The translations under genes were made by a program, and so were the position numbers. Below the pieces are notes generated by a model. It was not told the origin of the DNA. It ran no database searches and saw nothing but the letters and a program-made list of their open reading frames with translations. Source: Ashinkailepas kermadecensis (taxonomy: Eukaryota > Arthropoda > Thecostraca > Neolepadidae). From it: DNA of 64,000 bases. The stretch lies in assembly GCA_034440615.1 (NCBI GenBank), contig JAOTOM010003672.1, positions 58,501-122,500 of the forward strand. Reading direction: 5' to 3'. This document shows, piece after piece, positions 22,601 through 33,817 of this stretch; position 1 is the stretch's first letter, and each line of letters opens with the position of its first letter.

Positions 22601-22972
22601 ACACGACTGACCTGCAGCTGTACACGACTGACCTGCAGCTGTACACGACTGACCTGCAGCTGTACACGACTGACCTGCAGCTGTACACGACTGACCTGCA
22701 GCTGTACACGACTGACCTGCAGCTGTACACGACTGACCTGCAGCTGTACACGACTGACCTGCAGCTGTACACGACTGACCTGCAGCTGTACACGACTGAC
22801 CTGCAGCTGTACACGACTGACCTGCAGCTGTACACGACTGACCTGCAGCTGTACACGACTGACCTGCAGCTGTACACGACTGACCTGCAGCTGTACACGA
22901 CTGACCTGCAGCTGTACACGACTGACCTGCAGCTGTACACGACTGACCTGCAGCTGTACACGACTGACCGCC
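19605..22972. repeat. 3.4-kb minisatellite changing from 36-bp to 21-bp units
   Basis: The left third is made of 36-bp units holding gactgacctacggctgtacc. The middle uses 36-bp units with gactgacctgcagctgtaca and cgccggtctgtcac. From about 21.3 kb, 21-bp units lacking the cgccggtctgtcaca segment are mixed in. From 22.6 kb the array is pure 21-bp units. Both lengths are multiples of three, so frames of up to 770 codons are open; these are artefacts of the repeat. The right half has PstI- and PvuII-type palindromes (ctgcag, cagctg) in every unit. Confidence 0.9.
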
Positions 22973-23112
22973 GGTCTCCGTGCACATTCCGTGTCAGATA
23001 GCACCGTTGCACGTTGACATTGACGACAGCTGTTCGAAGTGCATCACAACTGTCTGGGTGTATTGCTATTCCAGAACTGAGCTCTGTAGCCACGGTTCAT
23101 CAGGAACGACCA

Positions 23113-23905
23113 CGTGGCGGTGGTACTGGATGGGGCACAGTGACCACGTGGCGGTGGTACTGGACGGGGTACAGTGACCACGTGGCGGTGGTACTGGACG
23201 GGTACAGTGACCACGTGACGGTGGTACTGGATGGGTGCAGTGACCACGTGACGGTGGTACTGGATGGGTACAGCGACCACGTGGCGGTGGTACTGGATGG
23301 GTACAGTGACCACGTGACGGTGGTACTGGATGGAGCGCAGCGACCACGTGGTGGTGGTACTGGATGCGGTACAGCGACCACGTAGCGGTGGTACTGGATT
23401 GGTACAGTGACCACGTGACGGTGGTACTGGACGGGGTACAGTGACCACGTGACGGTGGTACTGGATGGGGCACAGTGACCACGTGGCGGTGGTACTGGAC
23501 TGGGTACAGTGACCACGTGACGGTGGTACTGGATGGGTACAGTGACCACGTGACGGTGGTACTGGATGGGTACAGTGACCACGTGACGGTGGTACTGGAT
23601 GGGGCACAGCGATCACGTGGCGGTGGTACTGGATGGGTACAGTGACCACGTGACGGTGGTACTGGATGGGGCACAGCGATCACGTGGCGGTGGTACTGGA
23701 TGGGTACAGTGACCACGTGACGGTGGTACTGGATGGGTACAGTGACCACGTGACGGTGGTACTGGATGGGTACAGCGACCACGTGGTGGTGGTACTGGAC
23801 GGGGTACAGTGACCACGTGGCGGTGGTACTGGATGCGGTACAGCGACCACGTAGCGGTGGTACTGGACGGGGTACAGTGATCACGTGGCTGTGGTACTGG
23901 ATGGG
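23113..23905. repeat. 33-bp minisatellite, about 24 copies, E-box in most units
   Basis: The unit contains gaccacgtgacggtggtact and ggatgggtacagt; cacgtg occurs in most copies (cacgtag or cacgtgg in others). Confidence 0.9.
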
Positions 23906-24299
23906 GAAAGCTCATCAGCTATATACATCATGTCATGCGTGATCGCGTGGCTGCTGACCAGCACAGTTATTCGAGGCACTGGTTGTTTGAGTTATTTCGA
24001 GTTATAAGTTATTCGAGGCACTTCGAGGCACTATATTGATCGTATCAGAACAGGGTGACATTGTTCGCAGTTTGAATAGGCTTGTTGGAAGGGCGAATGA
24101 ATTGCAGGTCCCAAAATATGCTTGTGATGGATCGTTGTTGAAGAAGGGCATGGAAGTGGTAAGCTGGCTTACTAATGTAGGGTCTGATCTATTGCCTTCA
24201 ATTCCACAATCACCACGAATCAAGAAAAATCGCATACAAATGTGATAAAAGGAACACGATAGAACACGAAGAAGAAAAACGGAAGTGCGTCAGTTGTGA

Positions 24300-26610
24300 A
24301 TGCCTCTTGTCATAAAGTCATAAAGTCATAAAGTGTTAAGGCTTAATAAGAGCCACAGGGGCCCATCTGGGTTAAGCCTATCTAGAAAAGGTACTAGAAT
24401 GTACATATTCTCACCCCAATCAATCCCTAATCCCAAGTTCCTTGGAAGCTATATATCCCAGCCTATCTAGCATCATCCACTTGCTATTGCATAACACCCT
24501 CAACAATTGCAAGCTCCTCCCATCATACCCATTGTGCTACCATAGCCCCTGCTTAAAGGGGTCTGTGCCATGCACATTTAACATAAATATCATCCCATCC
24601 ATCCAAATTAGAAATCAAAAACAAGATTTTCCTGCCTAAAAAATTTGTCCACCCTACTTTTAAATACATTCAATGAGGAACTCTCCACAACATCAGCAGG
24701 CAGCCCATTCCACTGATCAACAACCCTTTGACTGAAGACCTGCTGTCGCTTAACTGTCCTACACCTCAACTTGTCTAACCTGAGTTGGTGACCCCTGTGT
24801 GATACTTTAAACTGAAGAGCACCATTTAAATTGACCTGATCTAGTCCTTTAACAATTTTGCACATTTCAATCATGTCCCCCTTAATCTCCTATACCTGAG
24901 TGAGTACATATCTAATGCCACAAGCCTTTCTCCATATTCTAAGCTACCTAGTCCACTGACGAGTTTAGTTGCTTTGCGTTGCACTCTTTCTAACTTGTCT
25001 ATATCTTTTCTAGGTAGGGGCTCCAAGCTTGCACAGAATATTCCAAGTGGGGTCGCACATATGCTAAGTACAGCTTTTTCATGACTTCCCTGCTCTTATA
25101 CATCACACTTCTATTAATGAGTCCCAGCATTCTGAGTGCCCTGTTCCTAGCTGAGCTACATTGTTTCTCTGCTTTAAGGTCATTTGAAACCAACACACCT
25201 AAGTCCCTTTCCTCTTCAATAACATCCAGTTCCCTCCCTCCCATTGTATATCTGAAAGTCTCACCTCCAGACCCCAGATGCATAACCTTACACTTGTCAT
25301 AGTTAAAAGACATCTGCCATTGATCAGCCCACTTTTTTAGGTCCTCCAAGTCTAGTTGAATATTACTAGATTGATCACAACTGTTTGCCACTCCTACCAG
25401 TTTGATGTCATCAGCAAATTTGAACACTCTATTCCTCAGCCCTACCTCAATGTTATTTACAAAGATGATAAAGAGAAGTGGCCCTAGAACAGAGCCCTGT
25501 GGTACTCCACTCAGAACATCCTTCCAATCAGATTTACATCCATTTAACATTACCCTTTGTTTCCTTCCCCTCAACCATGCTTCAATCCATCCTATAACTT
25601 TTCCAACAATCCCATGTTGCTGTAGTTGATGAATTAGCCTCCTATGTGGAACTTTATGAAAAGTTTTTCTAAAGTCCAAGTACACAACATCCATCCTGTT
25701 TTGATTGTCTACTTCTTTAGTAACATACTCCATGAACTCCAAAAGGTTAGTTAAACAAAACCTTCGAGATCGAAATCCATGTTGAGTATCCCTTAAAAGA
25801 TTGTGCCTATCAAGATGAATCTGAACATTCTGTTTGACCAGTTTTTCTAGTACCTTGCAAACTATTGAGGTCAAACTGACTGGCCTGTAGTTCCCTACAC
25901 ACTTCATACTTCCCTTTTTGAAAACTGGAACTACATTTGCATTTCTCCAATCTTCAGGCACTTCAGAGTATTCCATACACCGCCTGAAAAGTATACCTAG
26001 AGGAACTGCTAAAGCTTTAGCACACTCTACTAAGACCCTAGCATATATATCATCTGGTCCAGAAGCTTTATTAGGCTTTATATTCTGCAACTGCTTTTCT
26101 ACAGCTTCTGTAGTTATTGTAAGATACTCCAACCTATCACCTGTCATGGCATATGATTCAGTTGTTTCTATTCTACCAGAATTATCTTAAGTAAAGACTG
26201 ATGAGAATTGCTTGCTTAAGGATTCCACAATATCACAATCATCAACCACTAATTCCCCATCTACCTCCAGTGGTCCTACACCACACTTTTTAGCCTTAAA
26301 TTTGTAGAAACTAAAGATTCTCTTAGCATTACCTGCTGAACGTTCCCGAGCTAATTTGATTTCAGCCAGTCTTTTGGATGCCCTAACACACCTCCTAACT
26401 TTATTTCTAGCTATTTGATATGATTTGAGGTTTACCTCAGAGTTAGCATATTTTAGTTTCTTGAATGCCTGCTTCTTTGACTCCAGTAAACGCTTTACTT
26501 CCCTGGTCAGCCATGAAGGGAGCTTAACCCTGGTTAATCTAATTTGCATTAATTTGTGAGGGCTCTGATTGCCACACAGGATCCACATACTGCGTTGCAT
26601 AGCGACCGTA
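24300..26610 (-). mobile_element. CR1-like LINE, 5'-truncated, with near-intact reverse transcriptase
   Basis: Reading down from 26.6 kb: a linker region (SWLTREVKRLLESKK), one stop near 26190, then 25000-26147 encodes a reverse transcriptase. It has NKASGPDDIYARVL, NANVVPVFKKGS, NYRPVSLTSI, YLDFRKTFHKVPH (motif A), SGVPQGSVLGPLLF (motif B) and FADDIKLV (motif C, catalytic DD kept). A frameshift follows near 25.0 kb, then LRYRRLRGD-type and RGHQLRLDKLRCRTVKRQQV sequence to 24608. The 3' UTR ends with ggcttaacccagatgggccc and short tandem tttatgac octamers (about 24310-24335), a tail type known for CR1/L2 elements. The endonuclease half is missing. Confidence 0.9.
24999..26147 (-). pseudogene. 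LINE reverse transcriptase (ORF2 fragment)
   Basis: A 382-codon open segment covers all core reverse transcriptase motifs from NKASGPDD to SPYLEKI. In motif A the usual FDK is FHK, but the catalytic LDF aspartate is present. It lacks the endonuclease domain and is separated from its C-terminal part by a frameshift, so it is unlikely to be mobile. It is the most intact transposon protein in the window. Confidence 0.9.
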
Positions 26611-26799
26611 ATCATTACAGAAGCCAGGCGTCATTGCCGACAATGCCAAGGGTCAGCTGGCAGGTCGCCGGCATGCCAATCATCTCTAGGCCCGATTATG
26701 ACGGCATCGGCGCTAAAATCTAGATCAGTGATCCAGCAGCTCACGACCGTTTTCAGGCAGCACGCCGGTACAACGGTGGTCTGACCGCCGAGTTGACGT

Positions 26800-27600
26800 C
26801 ATACTCAGCATTATTCAGTGTATCCGGCAATAGTGAGCAATAATAAGTGTAACCTGCAATAGTCGGTGTAGTAAGCAATAGTTAGTGTAGCCAACAATAG
26901 TGAGCAGTAGTCAAGAATGGTCAGCATGGTCGGCAATAATAAAATAAGTGTAGCAGGCAATAGTCGGTGTAGTCAGCAATACTCGGCGTAGTCAGCATCA
27001 CTCAGCAGTAATCGGTGTAGCTGGCAATAGTCAGCGTAGCTGGCAATAGTCAGCGTAGATGACAATAGTCAGCGTAGTTGACAATAGTCGGCGTAGCTGG
27101 CAATAGTCAGCGTGGTTGGCAATAGTCGGAGTAGTTGGCAATAGTCGGCGTAGTCGGCGTAGTTGGCAATAGTCATCAATAGTCAGCGTAGTCGGAAAGA
27201 GTCGGCAATAGTCAGCGTTGTCGGTAGTACAAAGCATTAGTCATCGTAGTCGGCAGAAGTGAGCAGTGGAAAGGATAGTCGGCGATGCCCAACTATAGTC
27301 AGTGTAGTCAGCAATGTTCAACAATAGTCGGTGTAGTCGGCAGAAGTGAGCAGTGGAAAGGATAGTCGGCGATGCCCAACTATAGTCAGTGTAGTCAGCA
27401 ATGTTCAACAATAGTCGGTGTAGTCGGCAAAGTTTAACAATAGCCAGTGTAGTCGGCGATGCTCAACGATAATCAGTGTAGTCGGCAATATGCAGCACAA
27501 TAGTCGGCAATGCTCAACAATAGCCAGTGCAGTCGGCAATGCTCAACAATAGTCAGTGTAGTCGGCAATATTCAGCGCAATTGTCGACGTAAAGAATGTT
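26800..27600. repeat. Degenerate tagtcggc/gcaatagtc repeat field
   Basis: Loose 18-21-bp periodicity of caatagtcagcgtag-type words includes one clear 92-bp duplication (about 27250-27420, core ggcagaagtgagcagtggaa). Confidence 0.75.
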
Positions 27601-28150
27601 GCGACAGTTTAGCAGGGGTAGAAGCCGAGTATTTGATGCGAGATGAAGATGGCGAAGTCACGAATGGCTCTGCCGGCTTGTTTCCTCGCTGAATAGTGGT
27701 TCAGGTGCTACCCTCAGAAGAAAAAAAACAGAAAAAGAACGCTGGCGGGGCTTTCTCCTAGCATTGTGTATTTCTGAGCGTACTAAAAATGATTCTTCTC
27801 ATCCGACTGACGCATCATTCGCACAAAAAGATAAAGACCCGGCCCTCAAAACTCTGCTGACATCCTGCCCACTTTTGAACTCTTTTGAAGTTGCTGCTCA
27901 CTTTTGAGGTTCCAGTTAGAGCGGTGAGAGTGCCGAGGGAAAGAAGCTTGTCCTGTCCCATTGTTCCCTCGTTGTCGATATTCTGGGTACATGGAGACCA
28001 TTTCACCACTACGCTACTGGATACGCTGCGCTGCGACCTCACTACCGACCCCGATACCGACTAGTCCGGACCTCTCACGAGAGGCTAGGGAAGGGTGTCC
28101 ACATGATTAGCTGTACATTTCGTCTCCGCTTCCATCCTGTGAGGCCGAGC
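27600..28150. other. Unassigned sequence
   Basis: No domain was recognised; short frames only. Confidence 0.5.
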
Positions 28151-28154
28151 TGTG

Positions 28155-29030
28155 CAGACGCCGCCTGTCCGCCGCCTATCCCGCCGGCAGCTGGACACCA
28201 GCACGTCACAGGGCTGTACCAGACGTCGCCTGTCCCGCTGGCAGCTGGACACCAGCACGCCACAGGGCTGTACCAGACGTCGCCTATCCCGCCGGCAGCT
28301 GGACACCAGCACGCCACAGGGCTGTACCAGACGTCGCCTGTCCCGCTGGCAGCTGGACACCAGCACGCCACAGGGCTGTACCAGACGTCGCCTATCCCGC
28401 CGGCAGCTGGACACCAGCACGCCACAGGGCTGTACCAGACGTCGCCTATCCCGCCGGCAGCTGGACACCAGCACGCCACAGGGCTGTACCAGACGTCGCC
28501 TGTCCCGCCGGCAGCTGGACACCAGCACGCCACAGGGCTGTACCAGACGTCGCCTATCCCGCTGGCAGCTGGACACCAGCACGCCACAGGGCTGTACCAG
28601 ACGTCGCCTGTCCCGCTGGCAGCTGGACACCAGCACGCCACAGGGCTGTACCAGACGTCGCCTGTCCCGCTGGCAGCTGGACACCAGCACGCCACAGGGC
28701 TGTACCAGACGTCGCCTATCCCGCCGGCAGCTGGACACCAGCACGCCACAGGGCTGTACCAGACGTCGCCTGTCCCGCCGGCAGCTGGACACCAGCACGC
28801 CACAGGGCTGTACCAGACGTCGCCTATCCCGCTGGCAGCTGGACACCAGCACGCCACAGGGCTGTACCAGACGTCGCCTGTCCCGCTGGCAGCTGGACAC
28901 CAGCACGCCACAGGGCTGTACCAGACGTCGCCTGTCCCACTGGCAGCTGGACACCAGCACGCCACAGGGCTGTACCAGACGTCGCCTATCCCGCCGGCAG
29001 CTGGACACCAGCACGCCACACGGCTGTACG
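28155..29030. repeat. 54-bp minisatellite, 16 copies
   Basis: The unit holds ccgccggcagctggacacca and gggctgtaccagacgtcgcc. Two subtypes (tatcccgcc and tgtcccgctg) are arranged in repeated runs. All frames are open because the unit is 18 codons. On the plus strand each unit has an acceptor-like tatcccgccggcag. Confidence 0.9.
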
Positions 29031-29062
29031 TATGGCTGACGTCTTCACATTTGCCCGGGAGA
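29001..29062 (+). other. Candidate exon at the right end of the 54-bp array
   Basis: It is preceded by cgcctatcccgccggcag (acceptor-like, repeated in each array unit) and followed by a perfect GTGAGT donor at 29063-29068. Two frames are open: one gives MADVFTFARE, the other RLYVWLTSSHLPGR. No domain was recognised. It may be an exon whose acceptor has been amplified, or chance in GC-rich DNA. Confidence 0.25.
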
Positions 29063-29605
29063 GTGAGTCACCCGAGTCGTGGTCGGCTGTCGCACCTGGG
29101 CTCACAGCCACTCTGCAACAGAACCGGCTCAAGCTGGCCTTCCCTTGCCGAGCATGACGGGGAAACCCACAACGATGCAAATCAAAGTGGCAGATGAGAA
29201 TTGAGATAACTGACGAGACTCATCCGCACGTCAGCAACATCAGTAACCAGCAATTGGTTTTAATTGCCATGAGGTATGGGGTCTCGCAACCTAAATAAAA
29301 CGGCGAACTGATAGAATCAGGGGACTTGGCCCATTTGCTTCCATAGTCAAAAGGGGCAGTGGCGACAGAGGAGAATTAGGGGCATGTGCTCCCGCCCAAC
29401 GGAAAGTGGAGCCCCTCTAACCGGGACCCCCCCCACAGGGAGGGTCGAGTCAATCCCCCATGTTCAACGGATTTTGTAGTGAATGGAACCCCTTTCAGAG
29501 GAATAGGCGCCACTCCGAGAAAATCCAGACGAATGCCCCTCCCCAAGACAATGTCTGAATCCACCATGAGAAGGGATGATGTCGCATGCATGATGATGTC
29601 GCAGG
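29063..29605. other. Unassigned sequence
   Basis: No gene was recognised. Interspersed-repeat-like text lies at 29355-29560, without definable ends. Confidence 0.4.
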
Positions 29606-30079
29606 ATCGTCGTCACAACTAGACAGGATTGTCGTCACAACTAGACAGGATCGTCGTCACAACTAGACAGGATCGTCGTCACAACTAGACAGGATCGTCG
29701 TCACAACTAGAGAGGATCGTCGTCACAACTAGACAGGATCGTCGTCACAACTGGACAGGATCGTCGTCACAACTAGACAGGATTGTCGTCACAACTAGAC
29801 AGGATCGTCGTCACAACCAGACAGGATCGTCGTCACAACTAGTTGGTTGGTTATTGGTTTTACGACACGTCGACCGTTGAGTCATATAGCGTCGCCAATC
29901 TCTCACGCCGATTGGTCGCGGGCGAAGAGTAGCGACAGGTGAGACTCGAACCCACAATCTTTCGATTGTGAGACGAGCATCTTACCCCTAGACCACTCGT
30001 CCCCGTCGTCACAACTAGACAGGATCGTCGTCACAACCAGACAGGATCGTCGTCACAACTAGACAGGATCGTCGTCACA
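29606..30079. repeat. 22-bp minisatellite, about 15 copies, split by a SINE
   Basis: The unit is gacaggatcgtcgtcacaac plus ta. The array is interrupted at 29843-30003. Confidence 0.9.
29843..30003 (-). mobile_element. tRNA-derived SINE, full length
   Basis: On the minus strand the head reads as a tRNA: A box tggtctaggggtaagatg, anticodon loop ctcacaa (CAC, valine-like) and B box gggttcgagtctcac with a paired T arm. A body of about 85 bp (gcgaccaatcggcgtgagag) and a (ccaa)n tail follow. It shares head and body with 41563-41720 and body with 62927-63027. Flanks share cgtcgtcacaactag, but this is also the array unit, so the duplication is not independent proof. Anticodon stem pairing is poor, so it is not called as a functional tRNA gene. 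Confidence 0.85.
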
Positions 30080-30586
30080 AAACGCATCACGGATGGGAAG
30101 CTGCTGAAGGATGACGTGATGCCGTGACTCTGTGAAGCTGAACGTCTATACGACAGAGCGGGGGGATTGACCGAGGAAAATAGCTTTCTACACGTTGAGC
30201 AGATAGGCGATAGCGACGGATGTATATGAGATCAGACAAGGATGATGTTGGCTAAAAGATGGATGGGGAATACAAATAACCCGACAATTTCGCTTTCTTG
30301 CACGTCCCATTTCGGGCTGTGTGTGGCCAGTGGCGGATTCAGGGGGAGGGTCATGACCCATGGGCCCACTCGTGGGCCGTTGAGCACGTTGTGTTTTAGC
30401 ATAGGTTGTGACGAAGTACAGTATAAATTTGTCGCTGCAGCGGACATTCATGTGACCGAAGAGGACCCATGAGCCGACGTGAAGGCCCCTTTGGCCGACG
30501 AAAGCGGCCCCTGGCTGATGTGCCTGGCCTCGGGCCAATAAAGAGGGCCCCGGAGTCGATAGAGTTATCACGGGAAGACGCCGAGA
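30080..30586. other. Unassigned sequence
   Basis: cagtggcggattcaggggg at 30329 resembles the terminus of common animal MITEs, but no partner end was found. Confidence 0.4.
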
Positions 30587-30926
<340 letters not shown>

Positions 30927-31186
30927 TATTGAGCCTGGTTTTGGTTGTTCATCCTGGAGTGCCTATCCTGTATCTTCTGTCCATCTTCTACTATTCCCAA
31001 GCAACTTGGCTCTTCATTCACATAGCTAATGAAAGAGTATTTGTATGACACTGGCACTGGCACGACACCAACACAATGCAGCCAATCAGAGTGACTGCCT
31101 TAGCGGGCAGGCCGTTCAGCTGGTTAAGCACGCGCGCTCGGTGCGACTGACCTTAACTGTGTGGTCCGACCGGACACACACACGCT

Positions 31187-32012
31187 CACCGGACACGCCG
31201 GACACACCGGACACACCGGACACACGGGACACACGGGACACAGCGGGCACACGGGACACACGGGACACACGGGACACACGGGACACACGGGACACACGGG
31301 ACACACCGGACACACGGGACACACCGGACACACGGGACACACGGGACACACGGGACACACGGGACACACGGGACACACCGGACACACGGGACACACGGGA
31401 CACACGGGACACACCGGACACACGGGACACACGGGACACACGGGACACACGGGACACACGGGACACACGGGACACACGGGACACACCGGACACACGGGAC
31501 ACACCGGACACACGGGACACATCGGACACACGGGACACACGGGACACACGGGACACACGGGACACACCGGACACACGGGACACACGGGACACACCGGACA
31601 CACGGGACACACGGGACACACCGGACACACGGGACACACCGGACACACGGGACACATCGGACACACGGGACACACGGGACACACGGGACACACGGGACGC
31701 ACCGGACACACGGGACACACGGGACACACCGGACACACGGGACACACGGGACACACGGGACACACGGGACACACCGGACACACCGGACACACGGGACACA
31801 CGGGACACACGGGACACACCGGACACACCGGACACACCGGACACACGGGACACACGGGACACACGGGACACACCGGACACACGGGACACACGGGACACAC
31901 TGGATTTACCGGACACACCGGATACACCGGACACACCGGACACACGGGACGCACCGGACACACCGGACACACCGGACACACGGGACACACCGGACACACC
32001 GGACACACGGGA
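31187..32012. repeat. 9-bp minisatellite, about 91 copies, between direct repeats
   Basis: The unit is gacacacgg or gacacaccg. The array lies between two related copies of a segment of about 36 bp (gtgcgactgacc...ggtccgaccgga) at 31141-31175 and 32022-32055. Confidence 0.9.
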
Positions 32013-32261
32013 CTCTCGGTGCGACTGACCCGAACTGTGCGGTCCGACCGGACTAACCAGTGTGCCTAGGTTTGGACGCAAAACATGGCAAGGTAAGTCG
32101 GAGATGCTAACCTGTAGGACATAAATAAGCAAATGTGTTCGAGTTTCGTGCAACCCAAACTGCTGGCATACTCATGCTGATCACGTCATCCGTTGGCATC
32201 CACGAGACGAATCGAATGGCAGCCCCAGCCAAGTGGCCAGGTTCAGCTCGAGTCCGTCCAC

Positions 32262-32826
32262 GACAGCCGGGCAGGGCAGTCCGTCCACGACAGCCGGGAA
32301 GGGCTTCAGTCCGTAAACGACAGCCGGGCAGTCCGTAAACGACAGCCGGGCAGGGCAGTCCGTCCACGACAGCCGGGCAGTCCATACACGACAGCCGGGC
32401 AGGGAAGTCCGTCCACGACAGCCGGGCAGTCCGTCCACGACAGCCGGGCAGGGCAGTCCGTCACGACAGCCGGGCAGTCCGTCCACGACAGCCGGGCAGG
32501 GCAGTCCGTCCACGACAGCCGGGCAGTCCGTCCACAACAGCCGGGCAGGGCAGTCCGTACACGACAGCCAGGCAGTCCGTACACGACAGCCGGGCAGTCC
32601 GTCCACGACAGCCAGGCAGGGCAGTCCGTACACGACAGCCAGGCAGGGCAGTCCGTACACGACAGCCGGGCAGGGCAGTCCGTACACGACAGCCGGGCAG
32701 TCCGTCCACGACAGCCGGGCAGTCCGTCCACAACAGCCGGGCAGGGCAGTCCGTCACGACAGCCGGGCAGTCCGTACACGACAGCCGGGCAGGGCAGTCC
32801 GTACACGACAGCCGGGCAGGGCAGTC
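32262..32826. repeat. 22/27-bp minisatellite, about 24 copies
   Basis: The core is cgacagccgggcagtccgt, with optional agggc. It is followed to 32925 by a few gcatatggcagtt-type repeats. Confidence 0.9.
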
Positions 32827-33817
32827 CGGATATGTCAGTTTGCATATGGCAGATCGCATATGGCAGTCCGCATATGGCAGACAGTATATGGAAGTACGGA
32901 TATGGCAGTTCGCATATGGCAGCCCACATATCGCAGTTTCAGAAGGGCTTCAGTGTGGGTTTTTCATCAAACATTCCCAGCCAAAATTCTTAATATCTTC
33001 AATGCAAGCTTTCGGGGTCAAATCCATCCCCACATATAGAGCACACCTGAAAGGTAGTTGGAACTAGCGGCGAGACAACCGGCGACCAAATGGCGTGGCG
33101 CGAACAGCTGCGGACGCCGGGGGGGGTAGGGGACTGGCAGGTCTCTGTCTGCAGCGACAATGTTGGCCAGTGTCGCCAGCACGCGCCAGATACGATGGCC
33201 GCCAGAAATACCTGCCGCCGCCAGAAATACGCGCCATCTCCGCCACAGCTCGCATCGCCGCGATACAAATACATGCAGTGACATGCAGTGACGCAGATGC
33301 GGCGTATTTTCGGCGCCGATAATGTTTCGCTGTCGCAGCCATTCCACAGCCACCCGACCATGGAGGGTGAAGGGACGGTGGGGGAGGGGTGGGGGGGTCA
33401 AGCTGTAGACGGTCTGACTATGGGCAATCGACACATTGTTCAAAACGCATTGCCAGGGAGCAGGGCCTCCTCTAACATGTTAACTAGATGGGATGCGTCC
33501 CACCTAGTGCCGGGAAATCCCACCTCGTGGAGCGAAAAATTATCACCTAGTCAAAGACAGTTTCAATGGAGAATGGAACCAAGCCAAACTGCATTATAGT
33601 TCTGACAGTGGAAGTGATTATTTTCATCGGAAGTGCATTTTTTTCAGAAGGAAAATGGTGGCAAGTTTGTAGCACGTATGCTGACGGCAAAGCGACGGGG
33701 AAGGCTGAAATGCGACATGCATTTGTGAAAAATTAATGCCATAAATCCAGCAATTGGGTCTATTAACGGTGGAATCACAAAGCCATGACTCTCTATACGT
33801 GTACGCACAACACAGAG
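32827..33817. other. Unassigned sequence
   Basis: gcatatggca repeats run to 32930. A GC-rich stretch at 33060-33340 has open frames on both strands with no recognised domain. Confidence 0.5.

Noticed and set aside
28075..29019. Thyroglobulin-like CWCP repeats on the minus strand
   Set aside because: The CWC triplet arises from the 54-bp unit. No other thyroglobulin features are present, and the true domain is found elsewhere.
29930..30003. Functional tRNA-Val(CAC) gene
   Set aside because: The A and B boxes are present, but anticodon and acceptor stems pair poorly. The same sequence is fused to a SINE body at three loci.
30329..30350. MITE end beginning cagtggcgg (also near 39990, 42850 and 63213)
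   Set aside because: No inverted partner or target duplication could be matched, so no element boundaries can be given.
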